Notes: generated by a model from the letters alone, not told the origin. A DNA stretch of 44,616 bases from Candidatus Gastranaerophilales bacterium (GCA_944323135.1 CALURI010000016.1:1-44616), one strand, 5' to 3'. Numbered from the stretch's first letter, positions 32,687 through 41,412 are shown. Made by a program: numbers and translations.

Positions 32687-33488
32687 GGAAACATCTATTT
32701 CAGGTAACGGTTTAATGAAAAATAAACCGTGCACTGTCAATTTTTTTCCGTCCAAGACAGGTAAAATACGTTATTTTGTCAAAGGCGGAGAACCTTTTGA
32801 TGCTTGTTTAGACAATGTTCTTGCAACAGATCATTGTGTAGTTCTCGGCGATAACAAATCAAAAGTCATGTTAACAGAACATCTAACTGCAGCCCTTGCA
32901 TTCTGCGGGATTGACAGTATTGATATTTGTATGGATGAAATGGAAGTTCCTGCACTTGACGGAAGTTCTAAAAAATGGGTAGAACTTTTTGAAAAAGCCG
33001 GAATTGAAAAACACTTGTTTGAAAAACCTAAACATTATACAGTATCAGAACCTGTGTATTACTTAAACGGTAAAACAAGTCTTGTAATTTTACCGGCAGA
33101 CGAACTTTATATATCTTATGCCGTAAATTATGACCATCAGGATTTGACAAGGCGGTGGGCTGCTTATAATTCAAAAAATAAACAAGAAATTATTGAAGCC
33201 AGAACTTTTGGATTTTACAAGGATTTAAGAAAATTCCAAATGCTTGGTTTTGCACAAGGTGTTACGATAGAGAATACTTTGGGTTTAAAAGAAGATGGAT
33301 ACACATCAGACCTACGCTCGGATAACGAACCTTTAAAACACAAGATTTTAGACTTAATCGGCGATTTATATTTAACAGGAATAAACCCGTTAAATATGAA
33401 ATGCCAAATTCTTGCAAAAGAAGCAGGACATGCTGTCCACATTAAAACAGCAAAGATGTTAAAAGATAAATTAATTGAATGCAAATAA
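32670..33488 (+). CDS. lpxC: UDP-3-O-acyl-N-acetylglucosamine deacetylase
   Basis: 272-aa zinc enzyme for the committed step of lipid A synthesis. Zinc-ligand motifs: [10 protein letters not shown] (H71) and [15 protein letters not shown] (His and Asp); the substrate-loop motif [10 protein letters not shown] is intact. It is somewhat shorter than E. coli LpxC. I choose ATG 32670, 11 nt after GAGGA and inside the end of lpxD; a TTG 18 nt upstream is possible. The gene order lpxD-lpxC-fabZ is tight. Confidence 0.94.
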   Translation: MTTILKETSISGNGLMKNKPCTVNFFPSKTGKIRYFVKGGEPFDACLDNVLATDHCVVLGDNKSKVMLTEHLTAALAFCGIDSIDICMDEMEVPALDGSSKKWVELFEKAGIEKHLFEKPKHYTVSEPVYYLNGKTSLVILPADELYISYAVNYDHQDLTRRWAAYNSKNKQEIIEARTFGFYKDLRKFQMLGFAQGVTIENTLGLKEDGYTSDLRSDNEPLKHKILDLIGDLYLTGINPLNMKCQILAKEAGHAVHIKTAKMLKDKLIECK

Positions 33489-33499
33489 GGAGAGTAAAT

Positions 33500-33952
33500 A
33501 TGACAGAAGAAATTAAAGAAGAAGTTTTGCAATTTGACACAATGCAAATTATGGAAATGATACCTCATCGTTATCCGTTTTTACTTGTTGACAGAATTAC
33601 AGAATGTGTACCCGGCAAATATGCTAAAGGTTACAAAAACATGACAATGAATGAACAATTCTTCCAAGGGCATTTCCCAAATAATCCAATTATGCCTGGA
33701 GTTTTACAATTAGAAGCAATGGCACAATGTTCAGCACCTGTTTTGATGACAATGCCTGAATTTAAAGGTAAATTAACTCTTTATGCAGGAATTGACGGTG
33801 TCAGATTTAAAAATATCGTAAGACCAGGTGACAGATTTGATATGGAAATTGAACTTACAAAAGTAAAAGGTCCTGTCTGCAAAGCTCACGGAACTGGTAA
33901 AGTTGACGGAAAAATCTGTGTTGAAGCAGATATGACATTTGCATTAAAATAA
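33500..33952 (+). CDS. fabZ: 3-hydroxyacyl-ACP dehydratase
   Basis: 150-aa hot-dog-fold dehydratase of fatty-acid elongation. The motif GHFPNNPIMPGVLQLEAMAQ supplies catalytic H58 and E72, with IPHRYPFLLVDRI before it. GGAGAG lies before the ATG at 33500; the open frame before it overlaps lpxC. Last gene before a strong terminator. Confidence 0.96.
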   Translation: MTEEIKEEVLQFDTMQIMEMIPHRYPFLLVDRITECVPGKYAKGYKNMTMNEQFFQGHFPNNPIMPGVLQLEAMAQCSAPVLMTMPEFKGKLTLYAGIDGVRFKNIVRPGDRFDMEIELTKVKGPVCKAHGTGKVDGKICVEADMTFALK

Positions 33953-33975
33953 TAATTATTATTTTAATCTTATAA

Positions 33976-34011
33976 CTATAAAAAGCAGGTTTGTTAACCT
34001 GCTTTTTATAG
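33976..34011 (+). terminator. Strong terminator after fabZ
   Basis: A perfect 16-bp stem, CTATAAAAAGCAGGTT and AACCTGCTTTTTATAG with a TGTT loop. It separates lpxD-lpxC-fabZ from what follows. Confidence 0.9.
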
Positions 34012-34059
34012 CAAAAAAATTTTTTTACAGTTTTTTACCCATCAGGAGAAAATAAAATT

Positions 34060-35727
34060 ATGCAAATTCCAAAAATTACCCCATACAATATTAATAATAC
34101 AAACATTCAACACAATATTAAAAAACAACTCCAAAACTTTAGTAATAACAATATAGCTCAGACAAAATCTTATCTTCCGACTACTGCCCAATATTTGTCA
34201 TTTACCGGAGGTTACAGTCTTGACCTTGCAAAAACAATAGAAAGATTAGATATTCTTGCACAAAAAAAATCAAACCTTTACCCGCCAAATATCAGAGAAT
34301 GGGCAGGAATGATTTTGGAAAGCGGAAATAAAGAAGGAGAAACTTTAATTGATATTCATAAAAAGTTCTATTCCAGCTTAAAAGAATGTTTTTCTTTGAA
34401 AGAAGTAAAAGAAAAATTTCCTGAATTTAAGGACGTATTATCGGAAAATGACGTAAAATTTAGTAAAAACACTATTTTTGACAGCATCAAAAAAGGTGAA
34501 ATAGAAATTTTTGACCCTGAAGAAGATTTGTCACTTCAGCTTTTAAAATTATATTGGGGAGAAGGATTTTCTCTTAACGACCTAAAAAAATATACAAATG
34601 GAACAGATTTGTACCACACAATAAGAAAACTTCATATTCCGACAGTTGACAGAGATTACGGACATATCTTAAAATTTTCGGATCCGCAATATAATGAACG
34701 TCTTACTCGTGAAATAACAGAAAAACGTCTTGCTGCATTAGACAGAAAAGCTCAAATTGAACAAGGCGAACCTGTATATATAAAACGTGGTCCTCTTTCT
34801 GCCGAACACAAACAAAAAATATCGGAAGGGTTAAAAAAATACTACGAAGAAAATCCTGAACGTGTTTATAACATGTCCGAAAGACAAAAAGAATTTTATC
34901 ATAACAACCCTGAAAAAGCAGAGGAATTAAGAAGGGTTTTAAATAAAGCTTGGAACATCTTTGGAGCTGATAAAATTAAATCGGCACTTTCTGCTTTTAT
35001 GAAAAAAAACGGAGAAAATAATTTTAAAATCGGAACAGATCCGACCAATTTATCTCAAAGACAAATGACAATATTAAAAAGCTTTTGGCAAGCAAATGAA
35101 TGGGCAAGAAAATCATTTTCAAAAAACATGAAATACGCTTGGAAAAAGGTAAAAGAAGAAAATGAAATGTCATTTATTATAAACATAACTCCCGCAAGAT
35201 TTCAAAAGAAATTTTTCAAATGGGCAAAAGAAAATAATATAGACACATCTGATTTAGATTTTAAAATGACATATTACCCACATAAAAATGAATTAAATGA
35301 CATCAACAGAGAAAAATTAAGTAAATATACAAGAATATTTATAGATGAGAATTATTCTCCTGATAACAATGAAAGTTCAAAAATGGCAAATACATATTAT
35401 CTTGCTATTATTAATTCTTTAATAGAAGTAAAAAAAGATTTGGTAAATAAACCTTCTAAAATAAAAAAAGAATTATACACAATGCTTCAATTTACAGCAT
35501 TGCCATCATTGTTTGAAAGAGATATGTCTTGTAAAGTATTAGATGCACAAGAAGCACAAAATGTTTATTCTTTTTTAATAAGAACTTGCGCAGAATACCA
35601 TAATCAAACAGTTTTTGATATTTTTGAACGAAATTTAAATAAAGCTTACGATTACCTTGATGAGAATTGGAAAAACGGAACTCCAATACCATTACCTTAT
35701 GATACAAAAAAATTATTTGAATTTTAG
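34060..35727 (+). CDS. Hypothetical protein with NUMOD3-like segment, inserted between fabZ and lpxA
   Basis: 555-aa protein without a recognised overall family. It begins MQIPKITPYNINN, with a Gln/Asn-rich tract and LSFTGG at about 46-51. Residues about 245-290 contain GPLSAEHKQKISEGLKKYYEENPE, very like NUMOD3 motifs that accompany homing endonucleases and bind DNA, followed by a related unit (QKEFYHNNPEKAEEL). Residues 160-220 include LKKYTNGTDLYHTIRKLHIPT, an HTH-like pattern. No GIY-YIG or HNH catalytic domain is seen. AGGAGAA precedes the ATG. It sits between a terminator and the lpxA promoter, so is probably an inserted, independent gene. Whether it binds DNA is inference. Confidence 0.7.
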   Translation: MQIPKITPYNINNTNIQHNIKKQLQNFSNNNIAQTKSYLPTTAQYLSFTGGYSLDLAKTIERLDILAQKKSNLYPPNIREWAGMILESGNKEGETLIDIHKKFYSSLKECFSLKEVKEKFPEFKDVLSENDVKFSKNTIFDSIKKGEIEIFDPEEDLSLQLLKLYWGEGFSLNDLKKYTNGTDLYHTIRKLHIPTVDRDYGHILKFSDPQYNERLTREITEKRLAALDRKAQIEQGEPVYIKRGPLSAEHKQKISEGLKKYYEENPERVYNMSERQKEFYHNNPEKAEELRRVLNKAWNIFGADKIKSALSAFMKKNGENNFKIGTDPTNLSQRQMTILKSFWQANEWARKSFSKNMKYAWKKVKEENEMSFIINITPARFQKKFFKWAKENNIDTSDLDFKMTYYPHKNELNDINREKLSKYTRIFIDENYSPDNNESSKMANTYYLAIINSLIEVKKDLVNKPSKIKKELYTMLQFTALPSLFERDMSCKVLDAQEAQNVYSFLIRTCAEYHNQTVFDIFERNLNKAYDYLDENWKNGTPIPLPYDTKKLFEF

Positions 35728-35778
35728 ATTCACGTATTAAATTAATATTAAAATATAGAGAATTCCTCGGCTTTGTAC

Positions 35779-35784
35779 TATAAT
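35779..35784 (+). promoter_or_regulatory. -10 box of lpxA
   Basis: Consensus TATAAT, start near 35791, a leader of about 25 nt with AGAGAGGAAA. It gives lpxA its own promoter. Confidence 0.5.
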
Positions 35785-35816
35785 AATTTTTATAGTTAAA
35801 GAAAAGAGAGGAAATT

Positions 35817-36623
35817 ATGATAGACAAAACCGCAATTATACATCCGACAGCTAAAATTGCTGATGATGCAATTATAGGACCTTATGTTGTTATCGGTGAA
35901 AATGTTACAATCGGGCACAGAACAAGAATTATTTCAAATGCACACATTGAATTCGCAGAAATTGGCGATGATTGTACAATTTCTCCATTTGCAACAATTG
36001 GTTCAGAACCTCAAGATTTGGGTTATAAAGGAGAACCGACAAAAGTTGTAATCGGTGACGGCACAATTATTAAAGAAAATGTTACTGTTCACAGAGGTGC
36101 AGCTTGCGGTGACTTTACAACAAGAATCGGTAAAAAATGTTTACTAATGGTAGGTTCTCACGTTGCACATAACTGCGTTCTAGCTGATGAAGTTATTTTA
36201 GCAAACCTTGTAACTTTAGGCGGACATGTTCATGTCGGTTTTGGCGCATTTGTTGGCGGAATGAGTGTATTCCACCAAAATATAAGAATTGGTGATATGG
36301 CAATCATTAGCGGATTTTCTGCTTCTCGTCAAGATATTCTGCCATACTCAAAAGGAGAAGGAAGACCGCCTGTTCCACGCGGACTAAACGTAATCGCAAT
36401 GAAACGCAGAGGGGTTTCTCAAGAAATCAGAACAGCTACAAACGAAGCTTTCAAGCTTTTAATTTCTGAAGAATATAATACAACTCAAGCAATTGAAAAA
36501 ATTAAAGCAGAAATTCCTATGAATGAATACATTGAAAAAATGATTGAATTTATCCAAACATCTAAACGCGGCGTACTTTTAAAAACTCACAAATCAGGCC
36601 ACGAATCATTACAAGACGAATAA
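35817..36623 (+). CDS. lpxA: UDP-N-acetylglucosamine acyltransferase
   Basis: 268-aa first enzyme of lipid A synthesis, a trimeric left-handed beta-helix. Hexapeptide repeats run from IHPTAKIADDAIIG to about 190; the catalytic motif GSHVAHNC has H115 and H118 (the latter equivalent to E. coli H125). GLNVIAMKRRG and the C-terminal helical domain are typical. AGAGAGG precedes the ATG. Its TAA is the first triplet of a 64-bp tandem repeat array. Confidence 0.96.
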   Translation: MIDKTAIIHPTAKIADDAIIGPYVVIGENVTIGHRTRIISNAHIEFAEIGDDCTISPFATIGSEPQDLGYKGEPTKVVIGDGTIIKENVTVHRGAACGDFTTRIGKKCLLMVGSHVAHNCVLADEVILANLVTLGGHVHVGFGAFVGGMSVFHQNIRIGDMAIISGFSASRQDILPYSKGEGRPPVPRGLNVIAMKRRGVSQEIRTATNEAFKLLISEEYNTTQAIEKIKAEIPMNEYIEKMIEFIQTSKRGVLLKTHKSGHESLQDE

Positions 36624-36876
36624 GCGTAGCCGCTTAACCCACCACACAGGAGTTGGTAAAAAACTTACTAAGTCTTAGCTAAAGTAAGCGTAGCCGCTTA
36701 ACCCACCACACAGGAGTTGGTAAAAAACTTATTTAGTATTAGCTAAAGTAAGCGTAGCCGCTTAACCCACCACACAGGAGTTGGTAAAAAACTTATTTAG
36801 TATTAGCTAAAGTAAGCGTAGCCGCTTAACCCACCATACAGGAGTTGGTAAAAAACTTATTTATTCTTAGCTAAAA
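36621..36876. repeat. Four 64-bp tandem repeats behind lpxA
   Basis: Four units of exactly 64 bp begin at 36621, 36685, 36749 and 36813; a degenerate fifth start (TAAGCATAAGCTT) is at 36877. Each unit opens with the perfect hairpin TAAGCG-TAGC-CGCTTA, then a conserved ACCCACCACACAGGAGTTGG core, AAAAAACTTA, and TTAGCTAAAG. Units 2 and 3 are nearly identical; units 1 and 4 differ at a few bases. The core is richer in GC than the surroundings. No open frame spans the array. It fills most of the 303-bp gap before the aminopeptidase gene. Confidence 0.92.
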
Positions 36877-36926
36877 TAAGCATAAGCTTGAACTTCATTA
36901 CACAAATAAATTTCATAGGAGACATC

Positions 36927-38033
36927 ATGCAAAAAACAATCTGGGAAAAATATGCAGAAGTTCTTGTTGATTATTCAACTAACGTGCAAAAAGGCGATCT
37001 TGTACAAATAAGGGCTACAAGTATTTACGCAAAAGATTTGGTAAAAGCTGTTTATAAACGTGTTATCCAAAAAGGTGCTCACCCGATTTTAAGAACATCT
37101 TTTGAAGATATGTCTGATATTTTTATCAAATACGCTTCAGATGAACAGCTTGACTACATAGACCCGATTGTAAAACTTGAATATGAAAAAGTTGATAAAT
37201 TCATATCAATAGGTGCTCCTATGAACACAAAAAATATGGCACGGGCAGATATGAAAAAACTTGCAAGACGTTCAAAAGCATCTCAAGGGTTGTCAAAACT
37301 ACTTATGGACAGAACCGCAAGAGGGGAAGCTTCTTGGGTTGTTGCAGATGTTCCGACTCATGCTCTTGCACAGGAAGCCAAAATGTCATTTGATGAATAT
37401 TCGGAATTTTTGTTTAATTCTTGCTACTTAAATTTAGAAGATCCTGTTGCTAAACTAAAAGAGCTTGATGAAAAACAAACCAAATGGGCAAATTATCTAA
37501 ATAACGTCAAAAAAATCAGAATTACAGGTGAAAAAACAGATATAACATTTAATATTGAAGGCAGGAAATGGATTAGCTGTTCCGGAATAAATAATTATCC
37601 TGACGGAGAAGTTTTCACATCTCCGGTTGAAAATGATATTAACGGAGAAATTTACTTTGATTTCCCGCAAAACTATCGAGGTAATTCTGCGACAGGAGTA
37701 CATTTATGGATTGAAAACGGTCAAATTGTAAAATTTGATGCTGAAACAGGCCGAGATTTTCTTGAAGCAATGCTTAACACAGATGATGGCTCTAAAGGCA
37801 TAGGCGAAATTGCAATCGGTACAAATGACGAAATTCAAGAAATCACAGGCAATATTCTATTTGATGAAAAAATAGGCGGAGCAATCCACATGGCAGTCGG
37901 GGCATCTTATCCTGAAACAGGCGGAAAAAATATTTCAGGCGTTCACTGGGATATGATTAAAAATATGAAGTATAATTCCGCAATATACGCTGATGACAAA
38001 CTGATTTATGAAAACGGAAAATTTCTTATATGA
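36927..38033 (+). CDS. M29 family metallo-aminopeptidase
   Basis: 368-aa aminopeptidase of the thermophilic M29 (AmpS/PepS) family, removing N-terminal residues from peptides in the cytoplasm. Signature blocks: WEKYAEVLVDYSTNVQKGDLVQI, NYPDGEVFTSPVENDINGE, IGEIAIGTN, and ILFDEKIGGAIHMAVGASYPETGGKN, holding the dinuclear-metal ligands. The ATG at 36927 follows GGAG by 5-6 nt; upstream open frame touches the repeat array. Its TGA overlaps the next start by 4 nt. Confidence 0.92.
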   Translation: MQKTIWEKYAEVLVDYSTNVQKGDLVQIRATSIYAKDLVKAVYKRVIQKGAHPILRTSFEDMSDIFIKYASDEQLDYIDPIVKLEYEKVDKFISIGAPMNTKNMARADMKKLARRSKASQGLSKLLMDRTARGEASWVVADVPTHALAQEAKMSFDEYSEFLFNSCYLNLEDPVAKLKELDEKQTKWANYLNNVKKIRITGEKTDITFNIEGRKWISCSGINNYPDGEVFTSPVENDINGEIYFDFPQNYRGNSATGVHLWIENGQIVKFDAETGRDFLEAMLNTDDGSKGIGEIAIGTNDEIQEITGNILFDEKIGGAIHMAVGASYPETGGKNISGVHWDMIKNMKYNSAIYADDKLIYENGKFLI

Positions 38034-38620
38034 TAATCAGAAAATTTTTAACTGACGATATAAAAGAAGCATCAAAGATATCACATCTTGTCTGGGGTGA
38101 TTTGTATAAATCTGAAAATCTTGATTTGCAGAAATTCATTTATGATTTCACTCTTGAATACTATTATTTGAACAAAGATTTTTCCTTTGCACTGGATGAA
38201 AAAGGTTTGTGCGGATTACTTTTTGCCTCATTAAAAACTGATAAAAATTCAGTACTTAATGACTACAAAAATAAAATCCAATCATTAAACGAAAATGATA
38301 AACAAAAAGCTTTAAATCTCATTGAATACGTTGAAAACACAGGTAAAGAAGTTAAAAAAGTTATGAGCGATAACGATTTTGTCCTTGGACTTTTTATAAG
38401 CACGCAAAAAGGCGGAGGGAAAATGTTATTGTCACAACTTTATAAAACAGCGATTGATAACAAAATAAAAAATATTTATCTTTGGACTGATACAACATGT
38501 AATTTTAATTACTATCAAAAAAATAATTTTACACTCGTTAAACAATTTGAATGTAATGTAAATAATAAGAATATTACTACTCTAATTTTTAAAAAAGAAA
38601 TAAAAAAAATAAAGGAATAA
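38030..38620 (+). CDS. GNAT-family N-acetyltransferase
   Basis: 196-aa protein with a GNAT fold: IIRKFLTDDIKEASKISHLVW at the start, LGLFISTQKGGGKMLLSQLYKTA as the acetyl-CoA-binding strand-loop-helix (about 123-145), and IYLWTDTTCNFNYYQKNNF near the end. The acceptor is unknown. ATGA overlap with the aminopeptidase gene indicates coupled translation. Confidence 0.82.
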   Translation: MIIRKFLTDDIKEASKISHLVWGDLYKSENLDLQKFIYDFTLEYYYLNKDFSFALDEKGLCGLLFASLKTDKNSVLNDYKNKIQSLNENDKQKALNLIEYVENTGKEVKKVMSDNDFVLGLFISTQKGGGKMLLSQLYKTAIDNKIKNIYLWTDTTCNFNYYQKNNFTLVKQFECNVNNKNITTLIFKKEIKKIKE

Positions 38621-38622
38621 TC

Positions 38623-38961
38623 ATGATAAAAGTTACACCGGATATGACATCAACTGTGGCAAAAAGATTAACCAAATTGAAATCTGATATTACATTATCA
38701 GTCCTATCAGGCAATTATAAAGATTTTAAAACTGCAATGAAAGAACACGCTAAATTAGCAGTAGATAACTTTGAACTTTCAAAAGCAATTAAACAACCAA
38801 GCATTTCAGTCCCTCTATTTTCAAAAGCAGGATTAAGAATGGCAAAAGTTTGGGCACTAAACCTTTTCAGAGTAAAAACTCCTGAAGAAAAACTTTTGAA
38901 AAAAATGTGTAAACAAGAACAATTGAAACAACAAGCTCAAAAGTACATGAAAAATGTTTAA
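38623..38961 (+). CDS. Hypothetical protein, 112 aa
   Basis: Basic, helical protein (MIKVTPDMTSTVAKRLTKLK; a Lys/Gln-rich C-terminal helix ending KQQAQKYMKNV). No family, signal peptide or membrane segment recognised. AAAGGAA precedes the ATG, 2 nt after the GNAT stop. Third gene of the aminopeptidase operon; its end overlaps the convergent regulator gene by 4 nt. Confidence 0.65.
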   Translation: MIKVTPDMTSTVAKRLTKLKSDITLSVLSGNYKDFKTAMKEHAKLAVDNFELSKAIKQPSISVPLFSKAGLRMAKVWALNLFRVKTPEEKLLKKMCKQEQLKQQAQKYMKNV

Positions 38962-39161
38962 TCAGGCTCATACCTGAACAAATCATTAGGGGTGCAATCA
39001 AGCGCAAAACAAAGTTTGTTCAAAGTTTCAAACTCTATACCTTTAGTTTTGTCATTATATATATTATATAAAGTTTTTCTACTAATACCAGTCAGAGTTA
39101 CTATTTCATGTGGCTTAATTCTTTTATAGCCCATTATTGTGGATAAACGATTTTTAATCAT
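38958..39161 (-). CDS. Small HTH (YozG/HTH_26-like) regulator
   Basis: 67-aa single-domain Cro/CI-type DNA-binding protein (IKPHEIVTLTGISRKTLYNIYNDKTKGIEFETLNKLCFALDC). It is the short class often autoregulated or paired with a small partner. No clear ribosome site; ATG lies 6 nt after a TAACAT box. Two CCCANNTGGG-like sites lie between it and the divergent gene at 39275. Confidence 0.85.
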   Translation of the reverse strand: MIKNRLSTIMGYKRIKPHEIVTLTGISRKTLYNIYNDKTKGIEFETLNKLCFALDCTPNDLFRYEPD

Positions 39162-39194
39162 ATATAAATGTTACTCTATATGATTATTAAAGCA

Positions 39195-39224
39195 CCCATT
39201 TGAGAAAAATAATGCCCACTTGGG
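39195..39224. promoter_or_regulatory. Pair of CCCA-N2-TGGG operator-like sites
   Basis: CCCACTTGGG (39215-39224, perfect arms) and CCCATTTGAG (39195-39204, one mismatch) are centred exactly 20 bp apart, two helical turns, in the region shared by the divergent HTH gene and the gene at 39275. Likely binding sites of the 67-aa regulator. Confidence 0.5.
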
Positions 39225-39274
39225 TAATATACAACTCATTATTATTAATGTATATTAATATAGGAGGTTGAAGA

Positions 39275-39496
39275 ATGATTGATGAAAGAGAAAAAACTAT
39301 CGGGATTATTGAAAGTGCTGCTGTTGAACTAAAAAATTTACTTGATATTGCTCAAACTTTTACTGACGGAAAATCTGATAATACTGACATAAAAGAAATT
39401 GATTTTTGTTTATCAAAAAGGAAGAGCATATTTCTAAACTTAACAACCTTTTTAAAAACGGGAATATTGAAAAACTCCTTAATCACTGATTTATAA
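39275..39496 (+). CDS. Small hypothetical protein, probably frameshifted
   Basis: AGGAGG 8 nt before ATG marks a real start. As written it encodes 73 aa, MIDEREKTIGIIESAAVELK..., but from residue 45 the sequence looks unlike a natural protein (CLSKRKSIFLNLTTFLK). Adding one T to the T5 run at 39403-39407 gives FLFIKKEEHISKLNNLFKNG and NIEKLLNH, ending at 39489, which is charged, helical and no longer overlaps holB. So a 1-base deletion or miscall is likely. It faces the HTH gene and may be its partner. No family recognised. Confidence 0.55.
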   Translation: MIDEREKTIGIIESAAVELKNLLDIAQTFTDGKSDNTDIKEIDFCLSKRKSIFLNLTTFLKTGILKNSLITDL

Positions 39497-40351
39497 TATC
39501 AATTTAAAACTCAAAGTTTCAACTATTGTTTGAATATTTATATTTAAACGAAATTCTTTTTTTGCTGTCTCTATCGCTTTTATATCAGAAATAAGTTTTA
39601 TTTTTAAAGACATATTATCAAGATTAGATTTCAAAAGCGCTTCAATATAATTTTGCATCTGAGTAAAAACTTCTAAAGGGTCAACCATTTTTGTAATATC
39701 TAAAATTTTGTCGTTGAAATCAAGGACTTCATTTCGTTCCAATTCCAAATACCCGTCCATCGCATCTTTGACTAATGCAAAATCCCTGTCTTCCTCTTGC
39801 ATAGAGGGAACATAAAAACATTGAGCACGAGAAACAACTGTTGTTATCATGTCGGATTTATCTTTGGTTAAGAATATAAACGTTGTATTAGAAGGCGGTT
39901 CTTCAAACGTTTTCAAAAGCGCATTTGCAGCATCTGCTTGAAAATTTAATTGATTTAATCCTTGAACATTTCCCTCTTTATCTTTGTCGCAAAAAATTAA
40001 AACTCTATGATAATCAGAGGTTACAAGCAAATCATTTTTAATCATTCTTGCCTGATCAATTGAAATTACTGTTTTGGAATTATCATCAGAGGGTTTGTTA
40101 TCAACTTTTGAAATTGTCAAAACAGCGGGGTGATTATTTTCTCTAATCCATTTGCAATTCAAACATTGACAAGTATCTGTATGATTACCCGTGCAATTCA
40201 ACATTCTTGCGACCTCAAGCGCCAAATCATATTGAGCCTGAATATCAGAACCATAGAATAAAATACAATGAGAAATTTGTCTGTTTTGTGATGATATTCC
40301 GTTGTTAAAATATTTCATTAAAAATGGGTATTGTTTATCTAAAGAGAGCAT
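39491..40351 (-). CDS. holB: DNA polymerase III delta-prime subunit
   Basis: 286-aa clamp-loader subunit. The AAA+-like fold without a working P-loop (FYGSDIQAQYDLA), the four-Cys zinc site (LNCTGNHTDTCQCLNC) and NALLKTFEEPPSNTTFIFLT, VSRAQCF are typical of delta-prime. GAGGTGG precedes the ATG at 40351, and the gene overlaps holA by 17 nt. Sits with holA in one transcript. Confidence 0.9.
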   Translation of the reverse strand: MLSLDKQYPFLMKYFNNGISSQNRQISHCILFYGSDIQAQYDLALEVARMLNCTGNHTDTCQCLNCKWIRENNHPAVLTISKVDNKPSDDNSKTVISIDQARMIKNDLLVTSDYHRVLIFCDKDKEGNVQGLNQLNFQADAANALLKTFEEPPSNTTFIFLTKDKSDMITTVVSRAQCFYVPSMQEEDRDFALVKDAMDGYLELERNEVLDFNDKILDITKMVDPLEVFTQMQNYIEALLKSNLDNMSLKIKLISDIKAIETAKKEFRLNINIQTIVETLSFKLIL

Positions 40352-41291
40352 TTTCCACCTCTTTTTCAACATCAAATGCAAGCCCTGATTTTATTCTATA
40401 TTCAGCATCAGTTAAATTTTCTTTAAGCTTTACCAAATCTTTAAGATTAGTTTTTTTCAATTTTTGCAAATTCAATTTAACCACATACTCATGCATGCCG
40501 GTCATTCGAGAAAGTTCCATAGGAGTAGCACTTTGCGCTTTTGCTTTTAAAATTATCCAGCGTCTTAGCATTGTCTGTAATGTCGATAGAATTTCAAGCG
40601 GATATCTGGTATCCAGCAATTTTCTGTATTCTAAAAGTGCCCTGTCCTTTTCATTTTCCATTAAAAAATCTGAGAAAGCGAACAAATCTTCATTTGAAAT
40701 ACAAATTTCTCTCACCATATCTTCTGTTACAGTATCGCTTGGATACGCAAAAAGTTTTAATTTATCAAGTTCACCGTCAATTTGACGGAGATTATTCCCG
40801 ATTTGAGAAATTATAGCAGTAAGAGAATTTTTATCAAACTTTAATCCTTTAGCTTTTCCTTGTTTGATAATCCAGCTTTCCAATTCTGCAGTTTTGTATG
40901 TCGGAATTACATTACATTCTACTGCATTATATTTTTTTAAAATTTTAAATAATTTTTTACGACTGTCAAGTTTTTTCCCCTCGTTTCTCGGCAATTGAGC
41001 AACGAAAACAATGTCTAAATTTTCGTTATTTCCCTCTAAAGCATTTTCAATTTCTTTTATTTCTTTATCTTCAAAAGTTTTTGAAAAATAATCAAGGCAA
41101 TTAATAACAATAAGCATTTTGCCAAACATCATTGGCTGAGAACGCAGAATTGAAATTAAGTCGGGGAATTTTGGATTATCATAAGTTTTGAAAGACATTT
41201 CAATAAAATTTTTATCAAGACCTTTTTTTAATTTCTCGATTTCCTTCTCAATATTATAATCTTCTTCGCCGTAAAAAAAGTATACTGCCAT
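40335..41291 (-). CDS. holA: DNA polymerase III delta subunit
   Basis: 318-aa clamp-loader wrench that opens the sliding clamp. Typical HolA blocks: VYFFYGEEDYNIEKEIEKLK at the start, FLMENEKDRALLEYRKLL, LTDAEYRIKSGLAFDVEKEVENAL at the end. The ribosome site is weak (AAAAAG). It is followed by overlapping holB. holA and holB are usually unlinked in proteobacteria; linkage here suggests a joint unit. Confidence 0.9.
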   Translation of the reverse strand: MAVYFFYGEEDYNIEKEIEKLKKGLDKNFIEMSFKTYDNPKFPDLISILRSQPMMFGKMLIVINCLDYFSKTFEDKEIKEIENALEGNNENLDIVFVAQLPRNEGKKLDSRKKLFKILKKYNAVECNVIPTYKTAELESWIIKQGKAKGLKFDKNSLTAIISQIGNNLRQIDGELDKLKLFAYPSDTVTEDMVREICISNEDLFAFSDFLMENEKDRALLEYRKLLDTRYPLEILSTLQTMLRRWIILKAKAQSATPMELSRMTGMHEYVVKLNLQKLKKTNLKDLVKLKENLTDAEYRIKSGLAFDVEKEVENALFR

Positions 41292-41336
41292 AATAACTTT
41301 TTAGCAAAAACAAATTGAATATTCAAATTATTAAAG

Positions 41337-41376
41337 GGAAAAAATAGACAAGCTTAACAGTGATGAAAAGCTTGTC
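41337..41376 (-). terminator. Terminator of the ROK kinase gene
   Basis: Minus-strand GACAAGCTT and AAGCTTGTC form a 9-bp stem followed by TATTTTTTCCC. It separates the ROK gene from holA. Confidence 0.75.
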
Positions 41377-41412
41377 CTAATGATATATAAAATTTTATTT
41401 TAGTTTACGTTT

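Noticed and set aside
36621..36876. CRISPR array
   Set aside because: Repeats are regularly spaced, but the whole 64-bp unit is repeated with no unique spacers, and no cas genes lie near.
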